NCBI GenBank assembly: GCA_021325035.1
Contig: JAJPHW010000058.1
Span: forward strand, 1-61,163
Reading direction: 5' to 3'
Source of the DNA: Terriglobia bacterium
GTDB lineage: Bacteria; Acidobacteriota; Terriglobia; Terriglobales; Acidobacteriaceae
DNA length: 61,163 nucleotides
Shown here: positions 1 to 9,869 of the stretch, piece by piece
Position numbering within the stretch: the stretch's first letter is position 1
Layout of the letters: each line of letters opens with the position of its first letter
Notes under the pieces: generated by a model
What the model saw: the letters and a program-made list of their open reading frames with translations, nothing else
What the model was told of the DNA's origin: nothing
The model's database searches: none
Made by a program: the position numbers and the translations under genes

Positions 1-143
1 GCACAAACCATGAGGTTGAAGAAAATACGCTCGATGCTTTTGTTCACCTGCTGCGGAACAAGATTGACCTGCCTGGGCTGACAAAATTGATCCACACCGT
101 GCGCGGAGCCGGCTACTCAATTCGGAAGGATGTTTGCTCATGA
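1..143 (+). CDS. OmpR-family response regulator, C-terminal fragment cut by the window edge
   Basis: Only the last 46 codons are present, read in the frame starting at base 3 and ending at TGA 141-143. The translation contains HTVRGAGYSIR, the end of the winged-helix DNA-binding domain of OmpR/PhoB-type response regulators (the recognition region and C-terminal hairpin). The stop codon overlaps the ATG of the following histidine kinase (ATGA), so the two are translationally coupled and very likely partners. The receiver domain lies outside the window, so the signal and targets cannot be judged. Confidence 0.85.
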   Translation, partial: TNHEVEENTLDAFVHLLRNKIDLPGLTKLIHTVRGAGYSIRKDVCS

Positions 144-1654
144 AGAAACTTTCCATCGGATTGCGGCTCACTTTGCGGTATGTGCTGATCTTTGCCGTGG
201 CGCAAGCGCTCTTCGGCGCTGGCATGTGGCTAATCTTGCGACACAATCTCTATCGAATGGCTAATGCGTCGCTCACCGCGCAGGTTGATGATATGAAGAA
301 TTTTTTGGCCGCGCAAAAAAAGAACGCTACCATCGCCAAACTGCAAGAGGAAGTTTCTGAAGCTTACTTAATCGAGCATTCCGGCGATTATCTGCAGCTA
401 TCCGACGTCGGCGGGGAATCGATCTATCGTTCGCACTTCCTGCAGCAGCACCCCCTGCCGCTGGATGCGGGCCGTCAGCCGCCGGATTCCTTCGAGGACT
501 TAGTTCTGGGCGGGAGGCCGTTCCGCTTCATCTATGAATCGTTCGTCGTCAACGGACGGACTTATAGCTTGCAAACTGGTGTGCCGACCGATGATGTGGT
601 TCGAACGCTTACCGTTATTCGCCGTGCATTGTTAATGTTTGCGCCCATCGTTCTACTAATCGCTGCCGCCATGGGATACGTTCTTAGCCGCCGCGCGCTG
701 TCCCCAGTTGACAGGTTGACAAAGACTGCACAGTCCATTAGCGGCGAGAATTTGCGGGAGCGGTTGGAAACGTTAAGTACCGGGGATGAATTACAGCGCC
801 TTTCCGATACCTTGAATGGAATGCTGGATCGTATTGAGGGCGGAGTACAGCGCATCACTCAATTTACTGCCGATGCTTCCCACGAACTGCGCACTCCCAT
901 TGCCCTGATGCGTACCGAAGCGGAATTGGCTTTGCGCCGTCCGCGGACGGATGCGGAATACCGCGACGCACTACAACATATTCTCCTGGAAGCGGAACGA
1001 TCCACTTTTCTGCTGGAACAGCTTTTATCGCTGGCGCGCGCGGACTCCGGGCGCGAGGCGATTTCCATTCGTCCGATGAATCTAACTGAGACAGTAGCGG
1101 ATGTCGCCGCTGGCTGGCGTCAAGTTGCTACAATCCGCGATATGCAATTCAGCGAACAACTGGAAGGCGCTCCACTCGTTATCCCGGGCGATGAATCGGC
1201 TATTCGCCGGGTCATCAACATTCTGCTCGATAATGCGTTCAAATACACTACGCCTCAGGGCCATGTGCGCTTGTCGTTGCAACGCGCAGACGGCAGAGCA
1301 CGAATCGCGGTTAGCGATAGTGGCATAGGGATCGAAAAAACAGATCAGGAAAAAATTTTCGAACGATTTTATCGTGTGGATAAAGCCAGAAGCCGCGAAA
1401 TGGGCGGTGCCGGGCTGGGCCTGTCAATTGCGCAATGGATTGTCGTCCAGCATCACGGGACAATTTCGCTTGAGAGCGAAGTTGGAAAGGGATCAACCTT
1501 CCGCGTAGAGTTGCCGCTCGACGCCAATTCACCAAACGTTATAGTCGGCCCGGATGGGCTCGAACTTGAGATGGCTGAGGGGTCACGCCAAGTGTGGGCA
1601 ATCGCAAGATCCTACAACCGTGGTCATGAAGATGGCAAAAGTGATGCATCGTGA
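140..1654 (+). CDS. Sensor histidine kinase (HAMP, HisKA, HATPase)
   Basis: Membrane histidine kinase of 504 residues. The ATG at 140 is chosen because it overlaps the upstream regulator's stop; an in-frame TTG at 134 is less likely. Visible parts: a transmembrane segment near residues 12-34, a sensor region of about 130 residues, a second transmembrane segment near 162-184, a HAMP linker (LSPVDRLTKTAQ), the H-box DASHELRTP with the phosphorylated His near residue 248, and ATP-binding boxes (N box LDNAFKYT, G1 DSGIGI, G2 GAGLGLSIA). The architecture resembles CusS-type kinases, but the ligand cannot be inferred. About 40 extra residues after the last ATPase strand are of no recognised type. 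Confidence 0.92.
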   Translation: MKKLSIGLRLTLRYVLIFAVAQALFGAGMWLILRHNLYRMANASLTAQVDDMKNFLAAQKKNATIAKLQEEVSEAYLIEHSGDYLQLSDVGGESIYRSHFLQQHPLPLDAGRQPPDSFEDLVLGGRPFRFIYESFVVNGRTYSLQTGVPTDDVVRTLTVIRRALLMFAPIVLLIAAAMGYVLSRRALSPVDRLTKTAQSISGENLRERLETLSTGDELQRLSDTLNGMLDRIEGGVQRITQFTADASHELRTPIALMRTEAELALRRPRTDAEYRDALQHILLEAERSTFLLEQLLSLARADSGREAISIRPMNLTETVADVAAGWRQVATIRDMQFSEQLEGAPLVIPGDESAIRRVINILLDNAFKYTTPQGHVRLSLQRADGRARIAVSDSGIGIEKTDQEKIFERFYRVDKARSREMGGAGLGLSIAQWIVVQHHGTISLESEVGKGSTFRVELPLDANSPNVIVGPDGLELEMAEGSRQVWAIARSYNRGHEDGKSDAS

Positions 1655-1794
1655 CGCAGGCTTGCTACAACTCCGAACGCTGCATTACTCGAATTTCTCC
1701 GGAGCACGCACAGAGGGGTGACCAGAGGAAATTGAGGTCACGAGTGATGGAACAACCTGCATGAATACAGCTGGCGTGAAACTTGGAATCCATC

Positions 1795-2595
1795 CTACCG
1801 CGGAACCCAAGATGGGTGAGCCGTAAAAAGGCCGTTGACGAAGCCGATCTGATAGACCACAAAGAGGCCAAAGGCCAGACTTAACAGCCCGGAAGCCATT
1901 CCTAATCTCTGGGCAATGAACTGATTCCGACCTACAACCCGTATAGTAGAAGCCAAACTCATCGTGATGACCATCATGCCGGCAATCGTACCGACACCAA
2001 AAAGCAATAAATAAGCAATCGCCCAATACGGGTTACGGATGGTAGTCAGCACAAGCAGAGCAACAGCCGCTGAACCCGCAAGGCCATGCACAATCCCGAC
2101 CGCTAACGGCCGCACGTGTTGATAAAGATTCGATCGTGCCAGTAATCGGTCTAGAAAAGCCACCGGAGTCTGGTTAGGGGTATGCGAATGAGTTTCCGAC
2201 GTGTGCCCGTGGCGATGGTTGTGTACATAGTCGCCGTGTGTGTGCACGTGGGAATGTGTGGCTACTTCCTCATGGTTCGTCAGGGGGCTTGGCACAGATC
2301 GCAAAAACCCTGCCACGTTGATAATTCCCAACACTATCAGCATGATCCCAACGGAAAACTCCATGCTGAGACCGATACGTGGTGGAATCACCAAATTAAA
2401 AAGGATGATTCCAGCACCCACCAGGAAAATCGTTAGGGTGTGGCCCAATCCCCAAAATGCGCCGATAAGCGCTGCGCGGCCAAGCTTCCGCTGTCCGCTA
2501 ACGATCGTCGTTACTGCGATGACATGGTCAGGATCGGTAGCATGCCGCATACCGAGAAAAAATCCAACAGCAATGATAGAAAGCAGTTCAATCAT
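1795..2595 (-). CDS. NicO/HoxN-type nickel-cobalt permease
   Basis: Polytopic membrane protein of 266 residues. The first helix carries RHATDPDH, the HX4DH signature of NiCoT transporters, which in that family contributes to the metal path. About six further hydrophobic segments follow, interrupted near residues 110-145 by a histidine-rich loop (HSHVHTHGDYVHNHRHGH) typical of metal-handling permeases. The protein would bring Ni2+ or Co2+ across the inner membrane. No hydrogenase, urease or cobalamin genes are in the window, so the metal is undecided. It stands alone between two kinase operons, convergent with the first. Confidence 0.85.
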   Translation of the reverse strand: MIELLSIIAVGFFLGMRHATDPDHVIAVTTIVSGQRKLGRAALIGAFWGLGHTLTIFLVGAGIILFNLVIPPRIGLSMEFSVGIMLIVLGIINVAGFLRSVPSPLTNHEEVATHSHVHTHGDYVHNHRHGHTSETHSHTPNQTPVAFLDRLLARSNLYQHVRPLAVGIVHGLAGSAAVALLVLTTIRNPYWAIAYLLLFGVGTIAGMMVITMSLASTIRVVGRNQFIAQRLGMASGLLSLAFGLFVVYQIGFVNGLFTAHPSWVPR

Positions 2596-2733
2596 GATTT
2601 AGATCGACTTTATCAATCGGGCCAGTTGACTTTGTAATCTTACTCGAGGATTGAGTCCGTTTTTCGGGGCTCAGATCCAGGCAGTTTCGCGCGTTTCTGG
2701 TGCCCAATCACCGCCACGTTATATCCTCGGAGC

Positions 2734-4074
2734 GTGCATTTGCCAACTTCAAACCGCTCGCCAGTTCCAGGGTTATTCCTCGGATTGATCGTTACCCTCG
2801 CGGCATTGATTGCATATACGCTCTATATCACCTGGCAAATTTCGGGGCTTCGCGAACTGCAAAATACTACCGCAGCCCGAAATCGCAAAGATTCACTCCA
2901 GCTTTTACGCATTCAGAATGATTTGAATTTGATCGCAGTCGCGATGCGCGACATGCTTGATAACGACGAACCGTACCCTTTGACCGCATGGACGGCCCAA
3001 TTTCAACGTATCCGTTCCGACTTGGACGATGCATTGCGAGTCGAAGGGCAAACGGCTGTAGTTCAGCAAACGCCTGAGCAAAGGCAATTTCTCAGCAACT
3101 CCATCGCGCAGTTTTGGGACGCGTCCGATCGAATTTTTGTGCTGGCGCAAAGCGGCAAGGAGAGCGATGCGCGGGCACAAATACGCTTATCGTTACAGGC
3201 GCGGCAAGCAGGGCTGAGTACTGCTGTCGCCAGAATGCTTGTACAAAACAACGCGAACGAGGAACAAGCCGCTGCCCAAGTCGGACAAATTTACGATCGA
3301 GTGCAAAGACAGGTTTACTGGTTCCTTGCTGCGATCCTTGCGGCCATTCTCTTAACCAGCCTTTCGATGATCCAATCCAATCGCAAACTTTTCGCACAGA
3401 TTGCTGCCTTGTCGGACCAACGCAGCGAGCTGGCGCAGAAGCTCATTTCAACCCAGGAATCTACCTTGCAATATATTTCGCGCGAATTGCATGATGATTT
3501 TGGGCAAATTCTAACGGCAATGGGCGCCATGCTCAGCCGTGCCCGCAATCGTGTGCCCGAAGAATCACCGCTGCGCGCCGAATTGCAGGAAGTTACCGAA
3601 ATTGCACAGACCACGCTTGAAAAAGTGCGCAGCCTTTCGCAGGCGCTGCACCCAGTGATGATTGATGAGCAAAGCCTCGAGAATACAATCGATGCATATA
3701 TTCCAGTAGTCGAACGGCAAACGGGACTTACCATTTCCTATGAAAAATCTGGTGTACCGTTTCCCGTGAATGGAGAAGTGGGAGTTCATATTTACCGAAT
3801 CTTGCAGGAAGCATTAAATAATGTTGTACGCCATTCTGGAACACTCCAGGCTTGGGTGCGATTTCGCTTTCTTCCTAAAGCGCTCGAACTTGAGGTGGAA
3901 GATCATGGCGTAGGGTTCACCGCGAAATCTGCTAAAGGAGGTATTGGGCTGGTGGCTATGCGTGAACGCGCTGAAATACTTGGCGGCAGCATTGAATATG
4001 CTGTCCCGATTGAGGGTGGGTCTCTGATTCGTCTTCATGTACCAATAGAGGCAGCGGAGAAACATGGCCGATAA
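2734..4074 (+). CDS. NarX/DegS-type sensor histidine kinase
   Basis: Histidine kinase of 446 residues starting at GTG 2734. A transmembrane segment near 13-33 and another near 193-213 bracket an extracytoplasmic domain of about 160 residues that looks like a four-helix sensor. The cytoplasmic part has the HisKA_3 dimerisation motif SRELHDDFGQIL with phosphorylated His253, and a HATPase domain (N box EALNNVVRHS, G box DHGVGF, GGIGLVAMRERAE). HisKA_3 kinases pair with NarL/LuxR-type regulators, and the next gene is exactly that, overlapping this one by 11 nt. The signal is unknown. Confidence 0.92.
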   Translation: MHLPTSNRSPVPGLFLGLIVTLAALIAYTLYITWQISGLRELQNTTAARNRKDSLQLLRIQNDLNLIAVAMRDMLDNDEPYPLTAWTAQFQRIRSDLDDALRVEGQTAVVQQTPEQRQFLSNSIAQFWDASDRIFVLAQSGKESDARAQIRLSLQARQAGLSTAVARMLVQNNANEEQAAAQVGQIYDRVQRQVYWFLAAILAAILLTSLSMIQSNRKLFAQIAALSDQRSELAQKLISTQESTLQYISRELHDDFGQILTAMGAMLSRARNRVPEESPLRAELQEVTEIAQTTLEKVRSLSQALHPVMIDEQSLENTIDAYIPVVERQTGLTISYEKSGVPFPVNGEVGVHIYRILQEALNNVVRHSGTLQAWVRFRFLPKALELEVEDHGVGFTAKSAKGGIGLVAMRERAEILGGSIEYAVPIEGGSLIRLHVPIEAAEKHGR

Positions 4075-4693
4075 GATTTCGGTACTGCTGGTTGATGATC
4101 ACAGCCTCGTGCGCCGCGGGTTTCGACGTATTTTGGAGGACGCACCCGATATTGAAGTAGTCGGCGAAGCCAGCAGCGGCGAAGAGGCCTTAAGTTTAGC
4201 AACGGAATTCCACCCGCAACTTATCATGATGGACTGCGCTCTTCAGGGCATGAGCGGGCTCGATGCTACCCGGCGCATTCTTGAAGAGCACCCTGATACA
4301 GCAATTTTAATGTTGAGCATGCACTCCGAAGAAACTTTGGTGCGGCAGGCCTTGGACGCTGGCGCACGCGGGTACATTTTGAAAAGTGCCATGGATATGG
4401 AGCTGGTTAGCGCTATTCGGCGTGCCGTGGCCGGCGAAATCGTACTTGATCCCCAAATTTCTCCGACTTACAGCCTCAGGGGAGAGCGGACTTCCGCACT
4501 CACCCCGCGCGAACTCGAAGTTTTGCGATGGATCGTAGCCGGCAAGTCGAACAAAGAAATTGCCACATTGCTGGAGTTGAGTGCAAATACAGTCGCCGTT
4601 CATCGCGCCAACATCATGGACACACTGGGCATCCATAAAACTGCGGAGTTGGTCGTTTATGCTATTCGCAACGGACTGGTGAACATTCCTTGA
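4064..4693 (+). CDS. NarL/LuxR-family response regulator
   Basis: Response regulator of 209 residues. The receiver domain has acidic residues D11/D12 and phosphoacceptor Asp57 (IMMDCALQG). The C-terminal LuxR-type helix-turn-helix reads TPRELEVLRWIVAGKSNKEIA followed by SANTVAVHRANIM. The start overlaps the end of the upstream kinase, and the stop TGA overlaps the TTG of the next gene (TTGA), so kinase, regulator and exported protein form a coupled operon. A partner-type assignment is secure; the regulon is not visible. Confidence 0.94.
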   Translation: MADKISVLLVDDHSLVRRGFRRILEDAPDIEVVGEASSGEEALSLATEFHPQLIMMDCALQGMSGLDATRRILEEHPDTAILMLSMHSEETLVRQALDAGARGYILKSAMDMELVSAIRRAVAGEIVLDPQISPTYSLRGERTSALTPRELEVLRWIVAGKSNKEIATLLELSANTVAVHRANIMDTLGIHKTAELVVYAIRNGLVNIP

Positions 4694-6393
4694 ATCGCAG
4701 GAAATTCTTGCGTGACACAACAAGCGTGGCATCGGCGCTGATCTTGCCTTGGGAATTACTGGCTCAGCCATTTGCTCAAGCGGCATCTCCAGGATTTCAA
4801 CTTGTGGATGTTACGGGTTCATCCGGCATTCAATTCCAACATAACAGCGGAGCGTACGGTGGAAAGTTGCTCCCGGAAACATTAGGCTCCGGGTGCGCGT
4901 TCCTCGATTACGACGGCGACGGCTGGCAGGACATTCTCCTTATTAATGGCATGGATTGGCCGGGACACAATCATCAAAGATCCACGCTCCAACTCTATCG
5001 AAACAACCGGGATGGCACATTTACCGATGTAACTCATAAAGCGGGTCTCGACATCGAGATGTATGGCATGGGCGTTGCAGTCGGGGACTATAACAACGAT
5101 GGATTTCCTGACATTCTTGTCACCTGCGTTGGGCAAAACCGGCTCTTTAAGAACACGGGTAAAGGAACTTTTATCGATGTGACGCGAAAAAGCGGGTTGG
5201 ATGGCAGGCATGCATTCAGCACATCCGCATTGTGGCTTGATTTTGATCGCGATGGGCTACTCGATCTGTTTATCTGCAATTACGTCAAGTGGTCGTCTGA
5301 GCACGATGTTTTTTGCAGTCTCGATGGGAAACACAAGTCTTATTGCACTCCGGAAGCATACCGCGGTGAGACCTGCTGGCTATTTCGCAATCGAGGCGAT
5401 GGCACGTTTGAGGACGTGACGGCAAAGAGCGGCGTTTTCGACAGCAGCTCGAAATCTTTAGGTGTAGCTATGCTTGACTATGACCAGGACGGATGGCCCG
5501 ATTTACTGGTCGCCAACGATACACAGCCAAATAAGCTTTACCGGAATCTCCGCAACGGCACATTCAAAGAAGTTGCGGTTGAAGCAGGACTCGCGTTTAG
5601 TGCAGACGGCAAAGCTCGCGCGGGCATGGGTGTAGATATCGGCGACTTCGAAAATTCAGGCGCCGCCGGCATAACCATCACTAATTTCGACAATGAAATG
5701 ATTGGACTGTATCGCAATCTTGGAAATGGAAGTTACGAAGACATCGCGGTCCCATCGGGCGTTGGATTGCCTTCGAAAAACACCCTTGGTTTTGGTTGTG
5801 TATTTCTCGATGCCGATCTCGACGGCAATCTAGATCTCGTGGTCGCCAATGGCCATATTGATGAGACGGTACGGAATATCCGCGGGAATGTAGGCTATGC
5901 GCAGCCGCCGCAACTTTTTCTAAACGAGGGAAAAAGGCAATTCCGAGATGTTAGCGCAGACGTTGGCAATGAATTTCATCAAGCCAAAGTTGGACGGGGC
6001 CTTGCATACGGTGACTTTGACCGCGACGGGGATGCCGATATTCTTATCACCACGAATAATGGGCCGGCTTGCCTGTATCGCAACGACCAACATTCAGGAA
6101 ACAAAAGCATCCGGTTCCGACTGATCGGTACGCAATCGAACCGCGACGCCATTGGCGCGATGGTTCGCATCTATCACGAAGGCACGATTCAATCTCGTAT
6201 GGTAAAAAGCGGCTCGAGCTATTTGTCGCAATCTGAACTGCCCGTTACTTTCGGCCTTGGCAAGCGCGACAAAATCGAGCGCGTCGTAATTCAGTGGCCA
6301 AACGGAAAAATTGAAGAATACAAAAATCTCGCCGCCGGAAAATCCTACGAATGTATCGAAGCCAAGGGCATCACACCATCGGCTGGCTTCTGA
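4690..6393 (+). CDS. Exported FG-GAP/VCBS repeat protein with ASPIC/UnbV domain (CRTAC1-like)
   Basis: Protein of 567 residues starting at TTG 4690, overlapping the regulator's stop. The N-terminus MNRRKFLRDTTSVASALILP carries a twin-arginine motif, so Tat export is likely. About seven FG-GAP-like blades follow, with recurrent Ca2+-loop motifs of the type DYDGDGWQD, DYNNDGFPD, DFDRDGLLD and DYDQDGWPD. The C-terminal ~70 residues (VTFGLGKRDKIERVVIQWPNGK) match the ASPIC/UnbV domain. CRTAC1-type propellers are usually secreted or cell-surface proteins of unknown ligand. Coupling to a two-component pair suggests it is part of the sensing module or its direct output. Confidence 0.9.
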   Translation: MNRRKFLRDTTSVASALILPWELLAQPFAQAASPGFQLVDVTGSSGIQFQHNSGAYGGKLLPETLGSGCAFLDYDGDGWQDILLINGMDWPGHNHQRSTLQLYRNNRDGTFTDVTHKAGLDIEMYGMGVAVGDYNNDGFPDILVTCVGQNRLFKNTGKGTFIDVTRKSGLDGRHAFSTSALWLDFDRDGLLDLFICNYVKWSSEHDVFCSLDGKHKSYCTPEAYRGETCWLFRNRGDGTFEDVTAKSGVFDSSSKSLGVAMLDYDQDGWPDLLVANDTQPNKLYRNLRNGTFKEVAVEAGLAFSADGKARAGMGVDIGDFENSGAAGITITNFDNEMIGLYRNLGNGSYEDIAVPSGVGLPSKNTLGFGCVFLDADLDGNLDLVVANGHIDETVRNIRGNVGYAQPPQLFLNEGKRQFRDVSADVGNEFHQAKVGRGLAYGDFDRDGDADILITTNNGPACLYRNDQHSGNKSIRFRLIGTQSNRDAIGAMVRIYHEGTIQSRMVKSGSSYLSQSELPVTFGLGKRDKIERVVIQWPNGKIEEYKNLAAGKSYECIEAKGITPSAGF

Positions 6394-6399
6394 TGCTCA

Positions 6400-9300
6400 T
6401 TAGAACGAGAACTTCAACGCCAGTTGTGTCACCCGCGGCCCTACGTCTGATTGGATTTGTCCAAAATTAGGTGAACTAATATCGCTCACTGGCAACCGAA
6501 AATTTGTATGGTTCAGGAAGTTAAAAAATTCTGCACGGAATTGCAGTTGCTTGGATTCTGCGATCGCAATTTTTTTGAACACGGAAAAGTCCCAGTTTAC
6601 ATAGCCAGGGCCTTCGACCACGTTGCGGCCTTCATCCCCGAAAACCTGGTATCGGCCAAGCGGATCAGGCGCGAGTTTTTGGAAAGCGCTCACGTTAAAC
6701 CACTCCTGTGCGGTGCGTGGGCCGGAGTTGGGATTTCCTATCACATTGGGCCGATTGGCTGAAAAGCCTGTAATCTCAGGCGCGCTTCCTTGAAGAGAAT
6801 TATCCGACGAATCGAAACCCGTAAAAGGCGTGCCTGACATGGCTGTCATGATGCCGTTGACCTGCCAGTTGCCGAAGGCATATTGATACCAAGTTGTAGC
6901 GTGATTCCAGAACGGAATGCTCCACTGATAACTGAGTACAAAACGATGCCGCGCATCGAACATGGACCTACCGCGTTCGGCTGCAAGATCAAATGGGTTC
7001 TGCGCTAAGTCGTTTTCTCCCGCCACTGGTTGTGAAGCAGAACCGGTGATGTTAAAAGAGGAAACGTCGTCAATTGATTTTGACAATGTATAAGAAGCCA
7101 AGAATGACAGGCCATAGCCAAATCGCTTACGCAAACTGGTTTCTAGAGCATTATAGGAAGAACCTGCGGCGCCAGTGATCAAACCTGCTGAAGCATACAC
7201 GCAATTATTCGGCGAAGTCAGAGTACATCCCGAATAAAGCCGGCGTTGATTCACATTATTTTCATTTGAAATCGGATTGCCGCTCGAATCCAGCCCAGGA
7301 ATAAATTCTGTCGGATTTCCTTCGATAAATCGCGGAAGCTTGGTTCCCTTAGTCCCTACGTACCCGATTTGCGCGAGCCAGTTGGCCCCAAATGATTTTT
7401 GGATATTGAGATTCCAGTCCTGCGTATATGGCAAAGGTAAATTGGGCGCAAGCGTAAGCAGCGTCATCGGCTCGGCAAACTGGCCGGTAAAAAGATTTTG
7501 TCCCGCATAAGGGTTCGCGAAGTTCGGAAAATTCACTTGCGGCGTTTGGAGGTATGGCGGTGCGCTAATCGGCGATTGCAAGGGGCCGCCATTGCCAGTG
7601 TAATAAGGCTCATAATAAATGCCGTATGCAGATGTTATGAGCCACTTTCCGCCGCCAGTCGGGTCAAACGCCAAACCAACCCGTGGAGCGAAGGCTTTCT
7701 TGTCCGTCGGAATCAAACCCGCGGGCACGCCAGGATCGCCGGGATAAAGCAATCCGGGTGGTGCGCTGGGCATGACTTTCGATTGCACGCCGGGAATCCA
7801 AAGATTCTGGCGGTTGTGAATTTCGGTATATGGGGAGGGCAGTTCGTAACGCAAACCGAAGTTCAGTGTTAAGCGCGAAGTGGCTTTATAAGTATCCTGG
7901 GCATATAGATTTGAAGCTTTCCCGCGAATACCTCGTGAAAAATCACCGACGCCTTGCAGGAAAAACACCGGGGCGCCCTCTAGAAAACTGGCAAAACCAT
8001 CGCTGAATGGAAATGGTGCGAAAACAAAGAATCCGTTCGTCGCAATGCCCTGCAATGCGTTGATATTTTCGTGGCGATATCCACCCCCGAACTTCATTTC
8101 GTGACGGCCGCGAATCCAGCTTAATGAACCCGAATAATCAAACGTATTCTGATAGGTGTTGCGCGGACCAGTGATGGGATCTCCAACTGAAGCATAACCT
8201 CCGATCTGGATAAAAGGAGGCCCTTCGGCTTCCGTCAGTGTCGGTTGGTACTGAAAACCAAGACTATTGGGCGATGTGTGATTGAGGTGGTCGCCAAAAA
8301 GGAACTTGTTGCGCAGATATGAAAACCGCGCTACAGCAGTCAGCTTGGGCGAAAAAACGTGTGTTTCTTGTGCGACGAAATTCTGCGCGCGATCGTCTTC
8401 GCCAACGGGAAAGCCCGGAACGTTGGCGCCGGCAGGTGAAAGAGGATCGGTCGTTGGCCCCGCACTATACATGTAGCGGAAATTCAGCGTGTCTGATGGC
8501 CTTAGATAGTGGTCAAAACGCAGCCCAAATGCGTCATTATTCTCGCTCTTGCTTTGTGTCGTGATGAAAGTGTTCAACCCGCTGTTGGCGATGGGGAAGA
8601 ATGGCAAAATGTTTTGTGCGATTGGATCAATGGAGGTCAGGATGTTGTTTGGGACCGGTTGGCCCGATTCTTCGTTGACGAGCTGGCCATTCGGATTGTT
8701 ACAAAAGCCGTTGGTGAAACCTTCAGGGCACAACTCTGAGAAATTTCCCTGCCGTTCTAATTGCGATGGCACGGTCGCGGAATCGGTTTCACCCTGCCGA
8801 TTGCGGAAGCCCTCGTAATATCCGAAAAAGAAGGTCTTATCTTTGACAATGGGGCCGCCAAAAGTTCCACCAAATTGATTTTGCTTCAACTGCTGAACGC
8901 TATGAGTGAAATAGTCGGACGCATCCATGGCGTCATTGCGAAAAAATTCCCACAATGCGCCGTGAAATTGGTTTGATCCCGCCCGTGTGATGATGTTCGT
9001 TGTTGAGCCCAAGCTTCTCCCAAATTCTGCATTCGAGTTTTGCGTAAGGATGCGGAACTCGGCAATTGCGTCGATTGGTGGCTTCAGTACATAGCCGGCG
9101 TCCACGGAGTTTACGTTGTCTGCGCCGTCAATCATGAAGTTGTTGGACTCTGGCCGCTGCCCATTCACCGCGTAACCCTGGCTGTCGCGCAAGCCTCCGC
9201 CAGCCTCTATGAGACCGGGCGTTAAAGGAACCACGCCGGGTTGAAGCACCCCGAGCTGGGCAAAGTTGCGGCCATCCAATGGGAGATCGAGGATTTCCTG

Positions 9301-9717
9301 TTCTTCTACAGTTTGCCCCAGACTGCTGACCGTACTTTGAATCAAGGCGGCGTTGGCGTTGACTTGAACCTCTTGCGTTTCAGAGCCTACTTTCAGGTGG
9401 ACATTCACGGTAGCGGTTTCGTTGACATCGAGAGAAATTCCTTGTTGAACATATTTCTCAAATCCTTTTGATTGGATCTCGACTTGGTAATGTCCAACGG
9501 GAAGTTCAACAAGAACATAGGTCCCCTGCCGGCTGGTAGTCGCCGAGCGAGCCAGACCGGTCTCAATTTGTTTGGCCGTTACCGTTGCATTCTGGATGGC
9601 CGCGCCGCTGGGGTCGGTAATCGTGCCATTAATATTGCCGCTAATCTGCTGCGCGGCCACGTTTATAAACGAGCAAATCAAGAACAACGTGTGCCAGCGC
9701 AGCTTGCGTGCAACCAT
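6400..9717 (-). CDS. TonB-dependent receptor, Oar-like, with carboxypeptidase-regulatory-like N-terminal domain
   Basis: Outer-membrane protein of 1105 residues. After a signal peptide (to about residue 22) comes a carboxypeptidase-regulatory-like domain (GNINGTITDPSGAAIQNATVTAKQ). A plug region follows (PLDGRNFAQLGVLQPGVVP and VNGQRPESNNFMIDGADNVNS), then a large beta-barrel ending in LALKFSF with a terminal Phe, as expected for BAM insertion. This is the Oar-like family abundant in Acidobacteriota, generally linked to uptake of oligomers such as glycans or peptides; the substrate is not identifiable. It is convergent with the upstream operon (6-bp gap) and has a good promoter candidate at 9800-9828. 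Confidence 0.93.
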   Translation of the reverse strand: MVARKLRWHTLFLICSFINVAAQQISGNINGTITDPSGAAIQNATVTAKQIETGLARSATTSRQGTYVLVELPVGHYQVEIQSKGFEKYVQQGISLDVNETATVNVHLKVGSETQEVQVNANAALIQSTVSSLGQTVEEQEILDLPLDGRNFAQLGVLQPGVVPLTPGLIEAGGGLRDSQGYAVNGQRPESNNFMIDGADNVNSVDAGYVLKPPIDAIAEFRILTQNSNAEFGRSLGSTTNIITRAGSNQFHGALWEFFRNDAMDASDYFTHSVQQLKQNQFGGTFGGPIVKDKTFFFGYYEGFRNRQGETDSATVPSQLERQGNFSELCPEGFTNGFCNNPNGQLVNEESGQPVPNNILTSIDPIAQNILPFFPIANSGLNTFITTQSKSENNDAFGLRFDHYLRPSDTLNFRYMYSAGPTTDPLSPAGANVPGFPVGEDDRAQNFVAQETHVFSPKLTAVARFSYLRNKFLFGDHLNHTSPNSLGFQYQPTLTEAEGPPFIQIGGYASVGDPITGPRNTYQNTFDYSGSLSWIRGRHEMKFGGGYRHENINALQGIATNGFFVFAPFPFSDGFASFLEGAPVFFLQGVGDFSRGIRGKASNLYAQDTYKATSRLTLNFGLRYELPSPYTEIHNRQNLWIPGVQSKVMPSAPPGLLYPGDPGVPAGLIPTDKKAFAPRVGLAFDPTGGGKWLITSAYGIYYEPYYTGNGGPLQSPISAPPYLQTPQVNFPNFANPYAGQNLFTGQFAEPMTLLTLAPNLPLPYTQDWNLNIQKSFGANWLAQIGYVGTKGTKLPRFIEGNPTEFIPGLDSSGNPISNENNVNQRRLYSGCTLTSPNNCVYASAGLITGAAGSSYNALETSLRKRFGYGLSFLASYTLSKSIDDVSSFNITGSASQPVAGENDLAQNPFDLAAERGRSMFDARHRFVLSYQWSIPFWNHATTWYQYAFGNWQVNGIMTAMSGTPFTGFDSSDNSLQGSAPEITGFSANRPNVIGNPNSGPRTAQEWFNVSAFQKLAPDPLGRYQVFGDEGRNVVEGPGYVNWDFSVFKKIAIAESKQLQFRAEFFNFLNHTNFRLPVSDISSPNFGQIQSDVGPRVTQLALKFSF

Positions 9718-9799
9718 GGATGTCTGCCTCTTATTGAAATGAGTACAACGCTGTAGTTGCGCATATTCAGCGCAAGCAACATATCCGGTGAAGTTGGTG

Positions 9800-9828
9800 A
9801 TTATTTAAAACAGTGAGCGTGCGGTCAA
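9800..9828 (-). promoter_or_regulatory. Putative sigma70 promoter of the Oar-like receptor gene
   Basis: On the minus strand, TTGACC (9823-9828) and AATAAT (9800-9805) are separated by exactly 17 bp, each one base from consensus. The start codon at 9717 lies about 75 nt downstream of the expected transcription start. Visible motif only; not experimentally supported. Confidence 0.5.
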
Positions 9829-9860
9829 TAATGGGAAAGTAGTATTCGAAATTTTGCACG

Positions 9861-9869
9861 TAAACGTTT
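9861..9869. promoter_or_regulatory. Possible LacI-type operator half-palindrome
   Basis: The sequence TAAACGTTT contains the perfect palindrome AAACGTTT with the central CG typical of LacI-family operators. It lies just upstream of the receptor gene's promoter candidate, where an activator or repressor could act. A single short palindrome is weak evidence. Confidence 0.2.
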
